This document shows positions 8,053 to 16,264 of a stretch of DNA of 64,000 nt, piece after piece. The DNA is from an uncultured Eubacteriales bacterium (GTDB lineage Bacteria > Bacillota > Clostridia > Lachnospirales > Lachnospiraceae), in contig CASFBK010000002.1 of the NCBI GenBank assembly GCA_949292785.1, positions 186,001-250,000 on the forward strand, given 5' to 3'. A model generated the notes under the pieces. It was not told the DNA's origin. It saw only the letters and a program-made list of their open reading frames with translations, and ran no database searches. Every line of letters starts with the position of its first letter. Positions within the stretch are counted from its first letter, which is position 1. The position numbers and the translations under genes are program-made.

Positions 8053-8194
8053 TAGCATGACTGCTATCACAATCAGATGAAATGATATCAAAACAGGCAC
8101 TTATGATAGCAAATAAAACTGAAATGGTGTAGTGCTATCAAAAAGTGCCGGAAAGATATCTATATCATAATACCTGCTATCAAGTGTGATAGCA
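8050..8194. repeat. Iterons TGATAGCA/TGCTATCA (parC-like)
   Basis: Six exact copies of the 8-mer in either direction lie at 8050, 8062, 8104, 8133, 8175 and 8187, plus TGATATCA at 8083. The array directly follows the ParM/ParR pair, as a centromere would. The rest of the 353-base gap holds oriT (8270-8305) and no gene that I can support. Confidence 0.7.
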
Positions 8195-8269
8195 GTAAAT
8201 TATATTGAGTGCAGGTGCTCCTGCCAAGACGAAAAATGATGTAAACGCTGATGACGTTTATATATTTTT

Positions 8270-8305
8270 CGGGAAAAGGTCCGACCTTTTCCGCATCTTG
8301 CAAAA
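8270..8305 (+). other. Predicted oriT/nic of element 1
   Basis: A perfect inverted repeat, GGAAAAGGT (8272-8280) and ACCTTTTCC (8284-8292), is followed by GCATCTTGCAAAA. The CATCTTG/C step fits the MOBP nic consensus YATCYTG/Y, with cleavage expected after G8300. The same arrangement occurs in element 2 at 32149-32180. Confidence 0.65.
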
Positions 8306-8405
8306 CCTATAAGCAAAACTTTTTGAAAGGATGAAAGAGCAATGGGACAGATAAAAAGAGATTGGATGAAGACAATATTTTTAAGACACGAAAGGGGATT
8401 TGATT

Positions 8406-8768
8406 ATGGCAGATGGAAAGAGAAGATACAAGTCTGATAGGAAAGACTATAAGATTTCGGTGAAAATGTCGGAGAAGGATATGGATATTCTGGATGCAGC
8501 AGTTGGAAAAAGTGGAAAAACTGTAAGCGAATATGTGAGGGAATTGATTCGTTTAGGTGGCAATGTTGACTTTCGATACCCAGAGGACAGGGCAAGAGTT
8601 ATAAGGATTTTTTCTGGTATTGCAAATAATATCAATCAGGCGGTTAGACTTGGAAATACACAAGGAGAACTGTACTTCAGCGATATCGATAAGTTGCAGA
8701 GAAGCCTTGATGAAATCAAAAGCTTATTCGGGGAGGTGCTGGAAACATGGCGATTACAAAGATCCTGA
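8406..8768 (+). CDS. mobC: MobC-like relaxosome accessory protein
   Basis: A 120-residue protein with an N-terminal RHH (YKISVKMSEKDMDILDAAV, then TVSEYVRELI) and the helical C-terminal part of the MobC family (IFSGIANNINQAVRLGN, comparable to the NNINQ/NNYNQ signature). MobC proteins bind oriT and help the relaxase melt and nick DNA. AAAGGGGA at 8391-8398 precedes ATG 8406. The gene overlaps the relaxase by 22 bases, so the two are probably coupled in translation. oriT lies about 100 bases upstream. Confidence 0.8.
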   Translation: MADGKRRYKSDRKDYKISVKMSEKDMDILDAAVGKSGKTVSEYVRELIRLGGNVDFRYPEDRARVIRIFSGIANNINQAVRLGNTQGELYFSDIDKLQRSLDEIKSLFGEVLETWRLQRS

Positions 8769-10840
8769 ATATTAAGGAATCAAAAGGCAGAAATCCGGCA
8801 TCGCATTTGGAAAATGCTTTGCAATATATCCAAAATCCAGACAAGACAGAAGAATGTGTTTTGGTGGGCAGTATCAACTGCCTGCCGGATACAGCATTTG
8901 AGCAAATGGTAGAAACAAAGAATATATTTCACAAGACAGGTAACAGACAAGGCTATCATGTGATTATTTCGTTTTCTCCGGAGGAGAAAGTTACGGCAGA
9001 ACAGGCAATGTATGTATTGGAACATTTTGCGAAGGATGTACTTGGGGATGATTATGAAGCTGTATTTGCGGTTCATACAGACAGGGAACACATGCATGGT
9101 CATTTGATATGGAACAGTGTGAGTATAACAACCGGGAGGAAGTATAATTCGCCTAAAGGAAACTGGAAGAATCATTTGCAACCGATTACCAATAAGTATT
9201 GTAATGAGCTTGGGCTAGGTATTACTCCAGCAGAATATAGTAAGAATCCAAAGAACATCAGCAGGGATAAATGGGAAAAAGAAATGTCAATGAAAGAAAT
9301 TATCCTGCGTGACGCACAGATGTGTGCTTATGCCGCCGGAGATGTGGAACACTTCAAATATCTGATGAGAAGATTGGGCTATATTTTTAAGTCAGGAGTG
9401 TGGATGGAGGTGCAGGCTCCGGGGTACAGATATTATCACAGCCTTGCAAAAATGGATGAAATGTTTTCAGAGAATAAGATTAGATATTACGTGGATATGC
9501 CTTGGATGGTGCATCCGCATTTTTATTCTAAGAATATTCGGTATTTGAAACGCACAAATTTATCAGAATTTCAGAAGAAATACTATGCTAAGATGTACCG
9601 ACTTCGTATCGTGGAGCAGAACAGGTTTAAAGTCAATGCAGTAAAGTACGCAGAGGATTTGAAAAAGTTTCATCAGTTGCAGGATGAGTATTTGATGCTG
9701 GTGGATAACAATATCAGAGACTTTTCTGATTTGCTGGATTATAGAAGTGAACAGGAAAAGAAAATGAAGGAGATTGATGACAGGCAGCATGAGATTTACA
9801 GGCTTAGTTCCAGTAAAAAGCGAGCAATTAAGACTGACGAACAGTATCGGAATTATCAGTTATGGCATGTGGATATGCAGAAAGAGCTGGATTTGCTGAA
9901 GCAGCAGAAGAAAGAGGCTAAAAAGCAGATTGGTCTGGTGGATATGGCGATAAAGGAAAATCTGTATACTGCGTATCACGATGTGCCGGAGATGGGAGAA
10001 ATTATTGATGAGGAAGAAATTGTGATACCTCAGAGGGATGAGGCGGTGGCTTGTAAGGGACTAACAGATGAGGTTGATACGGTGGAAGTGGAAAGAGCGG
10101 ATGTAGGTGTTTCTGTTGTAGATACAATACATCGGGAGAAAAAACAGGAAAAGGATGCTTCGGAAGATGTGTGTGTTGATGTCTTAGAGTATGTCGAAAA
10201 GGCGAGGGATGGTGAAACTACTATTGATGTGCCTGTACAGAAATATTGTGGAGCTGATTTGAAAGAATCATACGAAAATAATACAGAGGATATGTATCGC
10301 AGTAAATCGGAGCCTGCAATGGACATGGAAGAGGCAGTGGCTGACACGAATGTAAAAGATAAATCATTTTATTCGTATGCAGATTATCATGTCAGTACTG
10401 ATGAGGAGAAGGTACGAATGGCAGGCGTTAATGGAAACGATGATATACTAGCAGTATATGAGAAACTTAATAGCTTCTTTAAGCAAATTGGTCACGAAGC
10501 TGATTTTGACAGGCTGTATGAGGAATCAAAGCGTTTAGTAGATGTTGTTAAAAAGAATGTTGTGGCAGATAAGGCAGAAAAGGTAGCAAGAGAACTTTTG
10601 GCTTGTGGTCCATATAAGTACCTTAAAACTTCTGTGAAAGCAAATGCTTTTATGTTCGATGTAAGTGATGCTAGTGGTAATTTGAAACTATTTATGAGTG
10701 TACTGGATAAATTGGGGGTGAAACTTGATGGGAATCAACTGTATGAGGAATATCAGAAAATATATGATGAGACAGTAAGCAGGAATGAGATGCATGAGAT
10801 GGAACAGGAGAAGCAGTGGAATAAGGGCAGAGGGAGATAG
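8747..10840 (+). CDS. mobA: MOBP-type relaxase (MobA/VirD2 family)
   Basis: A 697-residue protein. The relaxase domain occupies about residues 1-260, with a probable catalytic tyrosine in ALQYIQN (Y27). The metal-binding motif III is HTDREHMHGHLIWN, with histidines at 110, 115 and 117. A conserved ITPAEYSKNPKN segment follows. After a helical, highly charged middle region (about 290-560), a C-terminal domain (about 570-690) also occurs in the element 2 relaxase. It would nick oriT, attach to the 5' end and lead the strand into a recipient through a helper pore. It appears intact, unlike its element 2 counterpart. Confidence 0.9.
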   Translation: MAITKILNIKESKGRNPASHLENALQYIQNPDKTEECVLVGSINCLPDTAFEQMVETKNIFHKTGNRQGYHVIISFSPEEKVTAEQAMYVLEHFAKDVLGDDYEAVFAVHTDREHMHGHLIWNSVSITTGRKYNSPKGNWKNHLQPITNKYCNELGLGITPAEYSKNPKNISRDKWEKEMSMKEIILRDAQMCAYAAGDVEHFKYLMRRLGYIFKSGVWMEVQAPGYRYYHSLAKMDEMFSENKIRYYVDMPWMVHPHFYSKNIRYLKRTNLSEFQKKYYAKMYRLRIVEQNRFKVNAVKYAEDLKKFHQLQDEYLMLVDNNIRDFSDLLDYRSEQEKKMKEIDDRQHEIYRLSSSKKRAIKTDEQYRNYQLWHVDMQKELDLLKQQKKEAKKQIGLVDMAIKENLYTAYHDVPEMGEIIDEEEIVIPQRDEAVACKGLTDEVDTVEVERADVGVSVVDTIHREKKQEKDASEDVCVDVLEYVEKARDGETTIDVPVQKYCGADLKESYENNTEDMYRSKSEPAMDMEEAVADTNVKDKSFYSYADYHVSTDEEKVRMAGVNGNDDILAVYEKLNSFFKQIGHEADFDRLYEESKRLVDVVKKNVVADKAEKVARELLACGPYKYLKTSVKANAFMFDVSDASGNLKLFMSVLDKLGVKLDGNQLYEEYQKIYDETVSRNEMHEMEQEKQWNKGRGR

Positions 10841-10919
10841 TTCCTCTGTCTATTTCATGAACTATTATGGTAGTTTTGGATTACATTGTTGAAGAGAAAG
10901 AGATAAAAATAAAGCATAT

Positions 10920-10977
10920 TTTGAGTTTCGAGAACTCAAAAGTTCTAATTGTAAATATGAAAGATAGATGATATAAT
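10920..10977 (+). promoter_or_regulatory. Promoter and operator of the restriction cargo
   Basis: TTGTAA 10949-10954 and TATAAT 10972-10977 are 17 bases apart. Just upstream, overlapping inverted repeats (GAGTT/AACTC and AGAACT/AGTTCT within 10923-10946) could bind the small HTH protein encoded next. Confidence 0.65.
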
Positions 10978-11027
10978 TATTTTTGAGAAAAAAGGACTAT
11001 TTGGCGTGATAAATCGGAGGAAAGAAC

Positions 11028-11249
11028 ATGTCAGAAAATCAGGTGAAAATATCTTATAAGCCCTTATGGAAACTATTGATTGATAGGGATATGACGAAAA
11101 CTGAATTAAGAAAAAGAACGCAAATTGCACCAAGCACATTTACGAAGATGAATAATGATCAGCAGGTGTCGTTGGATATACTGGCGAGGATATGTGTTGA
11201 ATTAAAATGTGGATTTGATGATATTGTGCAGATTGAGTCCGGTAAATAA
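11028..11249 (+). CDS. Small Cro/CI-type HTH regulator
   Basis: A 73-residue protein consisting almost entirely of a helix-turn-helix (YKPLWKLLIDRDMTKTELRK, then IAPSTFTKM and VSLDILARIC). It is the first gene of the cargo operon, 39 bases before hsdM, and probably controls restriction gene expression as C-proteins do. Nearly the same domain forms the N-terminus of the HTH-NUDIX protein of element 2 (38057). GGAGG precedes ATG 11028. Confidence 0.8.
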   Translation: MSENQVKISYKPLWKLLIDRDMTKTELRKRTQIAPSTFTKMNNDQQVSLDILARICVELKCGFDDIVQIESGK

Positions 11250-11288
11250 TGTAATTGTGGTAATAGATTGTTTGGAGGAAACACAATA

Positions 11289-13163
11289 ATGGATAACAGA
11301 AGTATCAAAAAATTAGAAGCAGATTTGTGGGAGTCTGCTGATTTGCTTAGAGCAGGATCAAAACTGACATCGAATCAGTATTGTATGCCTGTGCTAGGTT
11401 TGTTGTTTTTAAGATATGCATATAGCAGATTTAAGCTTGTTGAAAAAGAAATATTAAAGGATAGACCGGTGAGGAATGGTCGTCGGATGCCTGTAGAACC
11501 AAGTGATTTTACTGCAAAGAGTGCATTGTATCTGCCGAAAATGGCTCAGTATAGCTGGCTTGTAAATCTGCCGGAAAATGTTGCTTCTATGAATCTGACA
11601 AATGTGTCAGGTCAAACAATGGCAAGTCTAGGCGAGGTAGTAAATAATGCTATGGAACTTGTAGAGCAGCAGAGCGAACAGCTCACAGGAGTTCTTCCAA
11701 AGAGTTATACGGACTTTTCAGATGAGTTGCTTGGTGAGCTTCTCAGAATATTTAATAATAATGCACTTGATGAAGTCGGTGGAGATGTAATTGGTCGTAT
11801 CTATGAATATTTTTTAAATAAATTTGCAAAGAACATTGCTTCTGATGATGGCGTGTTTTTTACACCGAAGTCACTGGTAAAAATGATTGTAAATATTCTT
11901 GAACCCGATGGTGGTGTTCTCTTAGATCCAGCGTGTGGTTCGGGTGGAATGTTTGTTCAGACGGGTGATTTTGTAAATGAAGCAGGCTTGCAGGCAAATA
12001 ACAGTATGACATTTTATGGACAGGAAAAGGTGGAATACAATGCCAAACTTTGTCTTATGAATATGGCGGTACACGGTTTGACAGGTGTTATTAAGTCAGG
12101 GGATGAGGCAAATACATTTTATCATGATGCACATAATCTGGAAGGAAAATGTAATTATGTGATGGCAAATCCACCATTCAATGTTGATAAAGTAAAAGCA
12201 GAGTCAACTGCTAGTGCAGGAAGACTTCCATTTGGTGTGCCAAAAGAAAACAAAAATAAAGAAATCGGGAATGCAAATTATCTATGGATTTGTTACTTCT
12301 ATGCCTATCTAAATGAAACAGGAAGAGCAGGATTTGTCATGGCTTCCTCTGCTACAGACAGTCAGGGAAGCGACAAAGATATCAGAGAGAAATTGATAAA
12401 AACAGGTCATGTAGATGTCATGATCAGTGTTGCAAATAATTTCTTTTATACCAAGAGCCTGCCGTGTTCCCTGTGGTTTTTTGATAAGGGAAAGCCAGAT
12501 GAATTAAGGGATAAAGTCTTATTTATTGATGCAAGAAATTATTATACCGTAGTTGATCGTACTCTGAATCAGTGGAATGAGTGGCAACTTAAGAATATGA
12601 ACGCGATTGTCTGGCTTTACAGAGGCGAAACAGATAAATATAAGGCATTGCTTGAAGAATACAAGACTGCTCTAAAGGAAATGATTTCAGAAACAGACGA
12701 TGATAATGATAAGCTAAATACTATATTAGATGATGTGTTTGTAAACGGATTGGAGAATACAAAGCAATATGTGAAAGCACTTAGAGAGTCGGCTAAGGAA
12801 GCGGTTGAAGAGTGTGATAAGAAAGAAAAGAAAAAAATACAGGCTTCATGGGATGAGAAAATATCATATGCAGAAGAAATTACAGAAGTCGTAAAAGAAG
12901 CTCATTGGCTTTATTGCAAGTTTGGAGACGGCACGTATGAGGATATTCCAGGTCTTTGCAAGATTGCTGATCTAAAAACAATCGAAGAAAAAGGCTGGTC
13001 ATTAACCCCAGGAGCTTATGTGGGTGTATCACCACAAGAGGATGATGGGGTGGATTTTAAGGAACGGATGACGGAGATACATAGAGAATTACTATCACTG
13101 CAGGATGAAAGTAATGAGTTGATGGATACTATCTCGAAGAATTTTAAGGAGATGGGACTATGA
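11289..13163 (+). CDS. hsdM: Type I restriction enzyme, methylase subunit
   Basis: A 624-residue HsdM. The N-terminal helical bundle (about 1-140) precedes the SAM-binding domain with motif I LDPACGSGGMF (about 213) and the catalytic NPPF (about 294), which marks an N6-adenine methyltransferase. The C-terminal part is helical and charged and extends further than in short HsdM forms. With HsdS it methylates the recognition site; with HsdR as well it restricts unmodified DNA. ATG 11289 is chosen because GGAGG at 11273-11277 lies upstream and the residues MDNRSIKKLEADLW match the usual family start. Confidence 0.95.
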   Translation: MDNRSIKKLEADLWESADLLRAGSKLTSNQYCMPVLGLLFLRYAYSRFKLVEKEILKDRPVRNGRRMPVEPSDFTAKSALYLPKMAQYSWLVNLPENVASMNLTNVSGQTMASLGEVVNNAMELVEQQSEQLTGVLPKSYTDFSDELLGELLRIFNNNALDEVGGDVIGRIYEYFLNKFAKNIASDDGVFFTPKSLVKMIVNILEPDGGVLLDPACGSGGMFVQTGDFVNEAGLQANNSMTFYGQEKVEYNAKLCLMNMAVHGLTGVIKSGDEANTFYHDAHNLEGKCNYVMANPPFNVDKVKAESTASAGRLPFGVPKENKNKEIGNANYLWICYFYAYLNETGRAGFVMASSATDSQGSDKDIREKLIKTGHVDVMISVANNFFYTKSLPCSLWFFDKGKPDELRDKVLFIDARNYYTVVDRTLNQWNEWQLKNMNAIVWLYRGETDKYKALLEEYKTALKEMISETDDDNDKLNTILDDVFVNGLENTKQYVKALRESAKEAVEECDKKEKKKIQASWDEKISYAEEITEVVKEAHWLYCKFGDGTYEDIPGLCKIADLKTIEEKGWSLTPGAYVGVSPQEDDGVDFKERMTEIHRELLSLQDESNELMDTISKNFKEMGL

Positions 13164-14323
13164 GTTGGAAAGAAGTAACACTATCAGATGTTTCTATGAA
13201 TATTCAAACGGGCCCATTTGGGTCTCAGTTGCATCAATCGGATTATTCAGTCAAAGGAACGCCTGTTGTAATGCCAAAAGATTTGATAGATGGTAAGATC
13301 TCGGAAGAATCCATAGCAAGAGTAGAAGAAACACATGTTAATAGACTTTGCCGTCATAAAGTTGAAGTGGGTGATATTATATATGCTCGCAGAGGTGATG
13401 TTGGCAAATGTGCATTTACAACAGAACGAGAAGAAGGTTGGTTATGTGGTACAGGATGTTTAAGGGTAACTGTTAATCCGGAGATTGCAAATCCAAGATT
13501 TGTTTTCTATCAGCTACAAAAACCAGATACAGTGGGATGGGTTGAAAAGCATGCGATAGGCGCAACTATGCTTAATTTAAATACATCTATTTTAAGCGCT
13601 GTTCCTATTGAAATTCCTACATTAGAGGTTCAGAAAAATATTGTAGAAGAAATAAAAGTATATGATGATTTGATTGAAAACAATCAAAAGCAAATAAAAT
13701 TATTAGAAGAGGCGGCACAGCGTCTTTACAAGGAATGGTTTGTGTATTTGAGGTTTCCAAATTATGAGAAGTGCAAAATTGTTGATGGAGTGCCGGAGGG
13801 ATGGAAGAAAGTTGGAATAGATAAAGCATTTGATATAAAATATGGAAAAACATTGCCAACCAGTAAGATATCATCTCGGGGAAAATATCCAGTTTATGGA
13901 GCTAATGGTGTTATTGGATATTATGAACAGAAAAATTGTAATGAGTGCGTAACGTTAATTACCAGCAGAGGTAACGGTAGTGGAGATGTGTTAAGAACTC
14001 ATGATACAGAATCTTTTGTAACAAATAATTCTTTTATTGTAAATGGTAAAGAAGATTATTTATGTATGCCATTTTCGTATGAAATGATATTTCATACAAA
14101 TTTTAAAAATGTTTGCACTGGTTCGGCTCAGCCTCAACTTACCAATAATTCAATAAGCACTTTAAATGTAATTATTCCTGAGAAAAAATTGGTTAGAAAA
14201 TATAATGAAATAGCGGCTAATTGGTTCGATAAGGAAGAAATATTATTACATCAAAATAAGAAACTAATAGAAGCTAGAGAACGGTTATTACCCAAACTTA
14301 TGAGTGGAGAAATCGAGGTGTAA
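13160..14323 (+). CDS. hsdS: Type I restriction enzyme, specificity subunit
   Basis: A 387-residue HsdS that overlaps hsdM by 4 bases (ATGA). It has two target recognition domains (about 1-150 and 210-350). Each is followed by a conserved helix: NNQKQIKLLEEAAQRLYKEW in the middle and NKKLIEARERLLPKLMSGEI at the end. This two-fold layout gives the bipartite recognition sequence, which cannot be predicted by eye. No truncation or inverted duplicate hsdS copy is visible nearby, so there is no sign of phase-variable shuffling. Confidence 0.93.
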   Translation: MSWKEVTLSDVSMNIQTGPFGSQLHQSDYSVKGTPVVMPKDLIDGKISEESIARVEETHVNRLCRHKVEVGDIIYARRGDVGKCAFTTEREEGWLCGTGCLRVTVNPEIANPRFVFYQLQKPDTVGWVEKHAIGATMLNLNTSILSAVPIEIPTLEVQKNIVEEIKVYDDLIENNQKQIKLLEEAAQRLYKEWFVYLRFPNYEKCKIVDGVPEGWKKVGIDKAFDIKYGKTLPTSKISSRGKYPVYGANGVIGYYEQKNCNECVTLITSRGNGSGDVLRTHDTESFVTNNSFIVNGKEDYLCMPFSYEMIFHTNFKNVCTGSAQPQLTNNSISTLNVIIPEKKLVRKYNEIAANWFDKEEILLHQNKKLIEARERLLPKLMSGEIEV

Positions 14324-14329
14324 ATAGTG

Positions 14330-16264
14330 ATGAATGATTTTGAACATAAGGATTATTTTAATGCGCAACTATGTTTTGCAGGTGATGAGATTAAGTTAGC
14401 ATCTGTACTGGATTCGTATGTTCAAAATCAGACTGATTTAAATGATATTAATAAGATTTTAGAATTGTATAATACGAAAGTGTTTTTTGAGAAAGTTACT
14501 GAGATTTCATCGTGGCCTGAAGAAAAATATAATTCATATAAAGTATTATCAGATAACGCGTCTAAAGAAGTGAAAAAATTCTTTGACACTATTTCAGAGG
14601 ATAACTTTGTTGATATATATGAGAATTGTTATGTGTTATTTTGGAATGATTTTTGGATGTTGCTATGTAAGTTCAGAGTATATGAATGTATTAGAAAAGT
14701 GAATTTTATTTCTGCTATCAAGCGAATGAGAGTAAATCCTTATAAACTTTTAGAATATAAAAATTTTGTTGAATATTTTGATTGTGAGTTGGCAGATTTA
14801 TTAAAAGAACCGGAATACGGAGCTGAATTGCTTGTTGATTATTATTTAGTAAAGCATAATAAACCGTTAGAAATATATCTGCCGAAGAGTTTAACGCCTG
14901 AAAGTAAATATCAGATTATTTCCGCCTATATTAATGACGAATCTGTTAATGCCAATATGCTGGATTTGATTATTAATGGAAAAAGGACAAAAGAATTTCC
15001 AATCGATGATAAACTGCGTTATAAAGCTAAAAAAAGATACGAAAATATATTGGGAGATTCTAATATGAATATAGTTTCATATCAGAAGGAAATAAGGGTA
15101 TCATTTGGACCTGACTTACCATATAAGTTTGTTAATTATGAAGGTGGAAACATTATAACTGAATACAATGTAAATTGGATTAGGGAAAACACAGATTATC
15201 CTACATTGCTAAATAACTTCATCTATTTATTTGAATATACGGATTTACATATGCGATGTAATCTTACTTCAATAAAATCACAGCGAGGTGCTTTAGAAGA
15301 TACTTTAATTGTAGATGGAAAAACCATGTATAAGTATGGACATTCATTTACTATGCTTAATGATTTAGCAAATGCTCAGATGGGTTGTTACAAAGATGTC
15401 TTGGAAAAAGACAATATATATATTGAAGATATCATCAAATGGTTTTTTGAAATATATTTAAAAGAAGAGTTTTTCGCCGAGGGATTTGTATGTGTTACTC
15501 CAAAACATAGTGATAGCTTGCTCAGTAAATATGAAAGACTTGCTTCGGTTATGGATGGAGTTACAAAACAATTTAAATTGTTTTGTGAAGAAGGAGAGAT
15601 AGATAGGGGATTATACGAAATGTCATCTGGATCAGTAAGGTTCAATGATATTCCAAGCTTTGTTAAAAATAAATATTGCTATAGTAATAGTCCTGAATTA
15701 AACAAAGAGATGTATGTTATTTTTTCAGACCAAAGTACTTTATCATATACTGATATAACGAAGGGACAATATAATACTTTTTATGAGCTTATTAGAAAAG
15801 AAGATATAACTTTGGACGATATGGAACCATATAATAAGAAGGATATAGAATGGCTGATGTCAAGAGGAATAATCGTGTTAGAAGAAGGAATAATACGATT
15901 TAATCTTGAAAGATTGTTGATACTTCATGAGTTTTATTATAAAGAAGTAGTTTGTTTACAATATATTAAGAGTGATGTTTTAAAGCAACTTATAATGAAT
16001 GGTGAGGTTGTGGTTGAAAGTTCCTTATTATCAAGATTGGAAAGTCAATATTTTGATTACAATCTTAATAAATCAGAGTTTACAAATGGACTTGATTTAA
16101 GAAATAAATATATTCATGATACTGGATCACTTGATGAAAAAATTCAGTATCAGGATTATATGGCACTATTAAAGCTTATGATTATTCTTATTATAAAGAT
16201 GAACGAGGAATTTTGTCTTAGAGACAGATTGAAAGAAGGAGAGGGTGATTTCTATGAGTTATGA
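14330..16264 (+). CDS. Unknown 644-aa protein with HEPN-like C-terminus in the hsd operon
   Basis: This protein lies between hsdS and hsdR, 6 bases after the former and overlapping the latter by 11, so it belongs to the restriction operon. I do not recognise the N-terminal 550 residues; they are mostly helical with acidic patches. Near residue 590 the segment LDLRNKYIHDTG carries the R-N-x3-H pattern of HEPN ribonucleases and is flanked by long helices, as in that fold. A HEPN toxin inside a type I operon would recall the link of anticodon nucleases (PrrC, RloC) with Hsd enzymes. RNase activity is a hypothesis only. Base composition is more AT-rich than hsdM. Confidence 0.55.
   Translation: MNDFEHKDYFNAQLCFAGDEIKLASVLDSYVQNQTDLNDINKILELYNTKVFFEKVTEISSWPEEKYNSYKVLSDNASKEVKKFFDTISEDNFVDIYENCYVLFWNDFWMLLCKFRVYECIRKVNFISAIKRMRVNPYKLLEYKNFVEYFDCELADLLKEPEYGAELLVDYYLVKHNKPLEIYLPKSLTPESKYQIISAYINDESVNANMLDLIINGKRTKEFPIDDKLRYKAKKRYENILGDSNMNIVSYQKEIRVSFGPDLPYKFVNYEGGNIITEYNVNWIRENTDYPTLLNNFIYLFEYTDLHMRCNLTSIKSQRGALEDTLIVDGKTMYKYGHSFTMLNDLANAQMGCYKDVLEKDNIYIEDIIKWFFEIYLKEEFFAEGFVCVTPKHSDSLLSKYERLASVMDGVTKQFKLFCEEGEIDRGLYEMSSGSVRFNDIPSFVKNKYCYSNSPELNKEMYVIFSDQSTLSYTDITKGQYNTFYELIRKEDITLDDMEPYNKKDIEWLMSRGIIVLEEGIIRFNLERLLILHEFYYKEVVCLQYIKSDVLKQLIMNGEVVVESSLLSRLESQYFDYNLNKSEFTNGLDLRNKYIHDTGSLDEKIQYQDYMALLKLMIILIIKMNEEFCLRDRLKEGEGDFYEL

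Noticed and set aside
8050-8194. CRISPR-like repeats
   Set aside because: The repeated unit is only 8 bases, occurs in both directions with irregular spacing, and no cas genes are present; an iteron array fits better. No CRISPR array was seen anywhere in the window.
8342-8437. 31-codon frame between oriT and mobC of element 1
   Set aside because: It overlaps mobC in another frame, lacks similarity to anything recognised and probably arises by chance.
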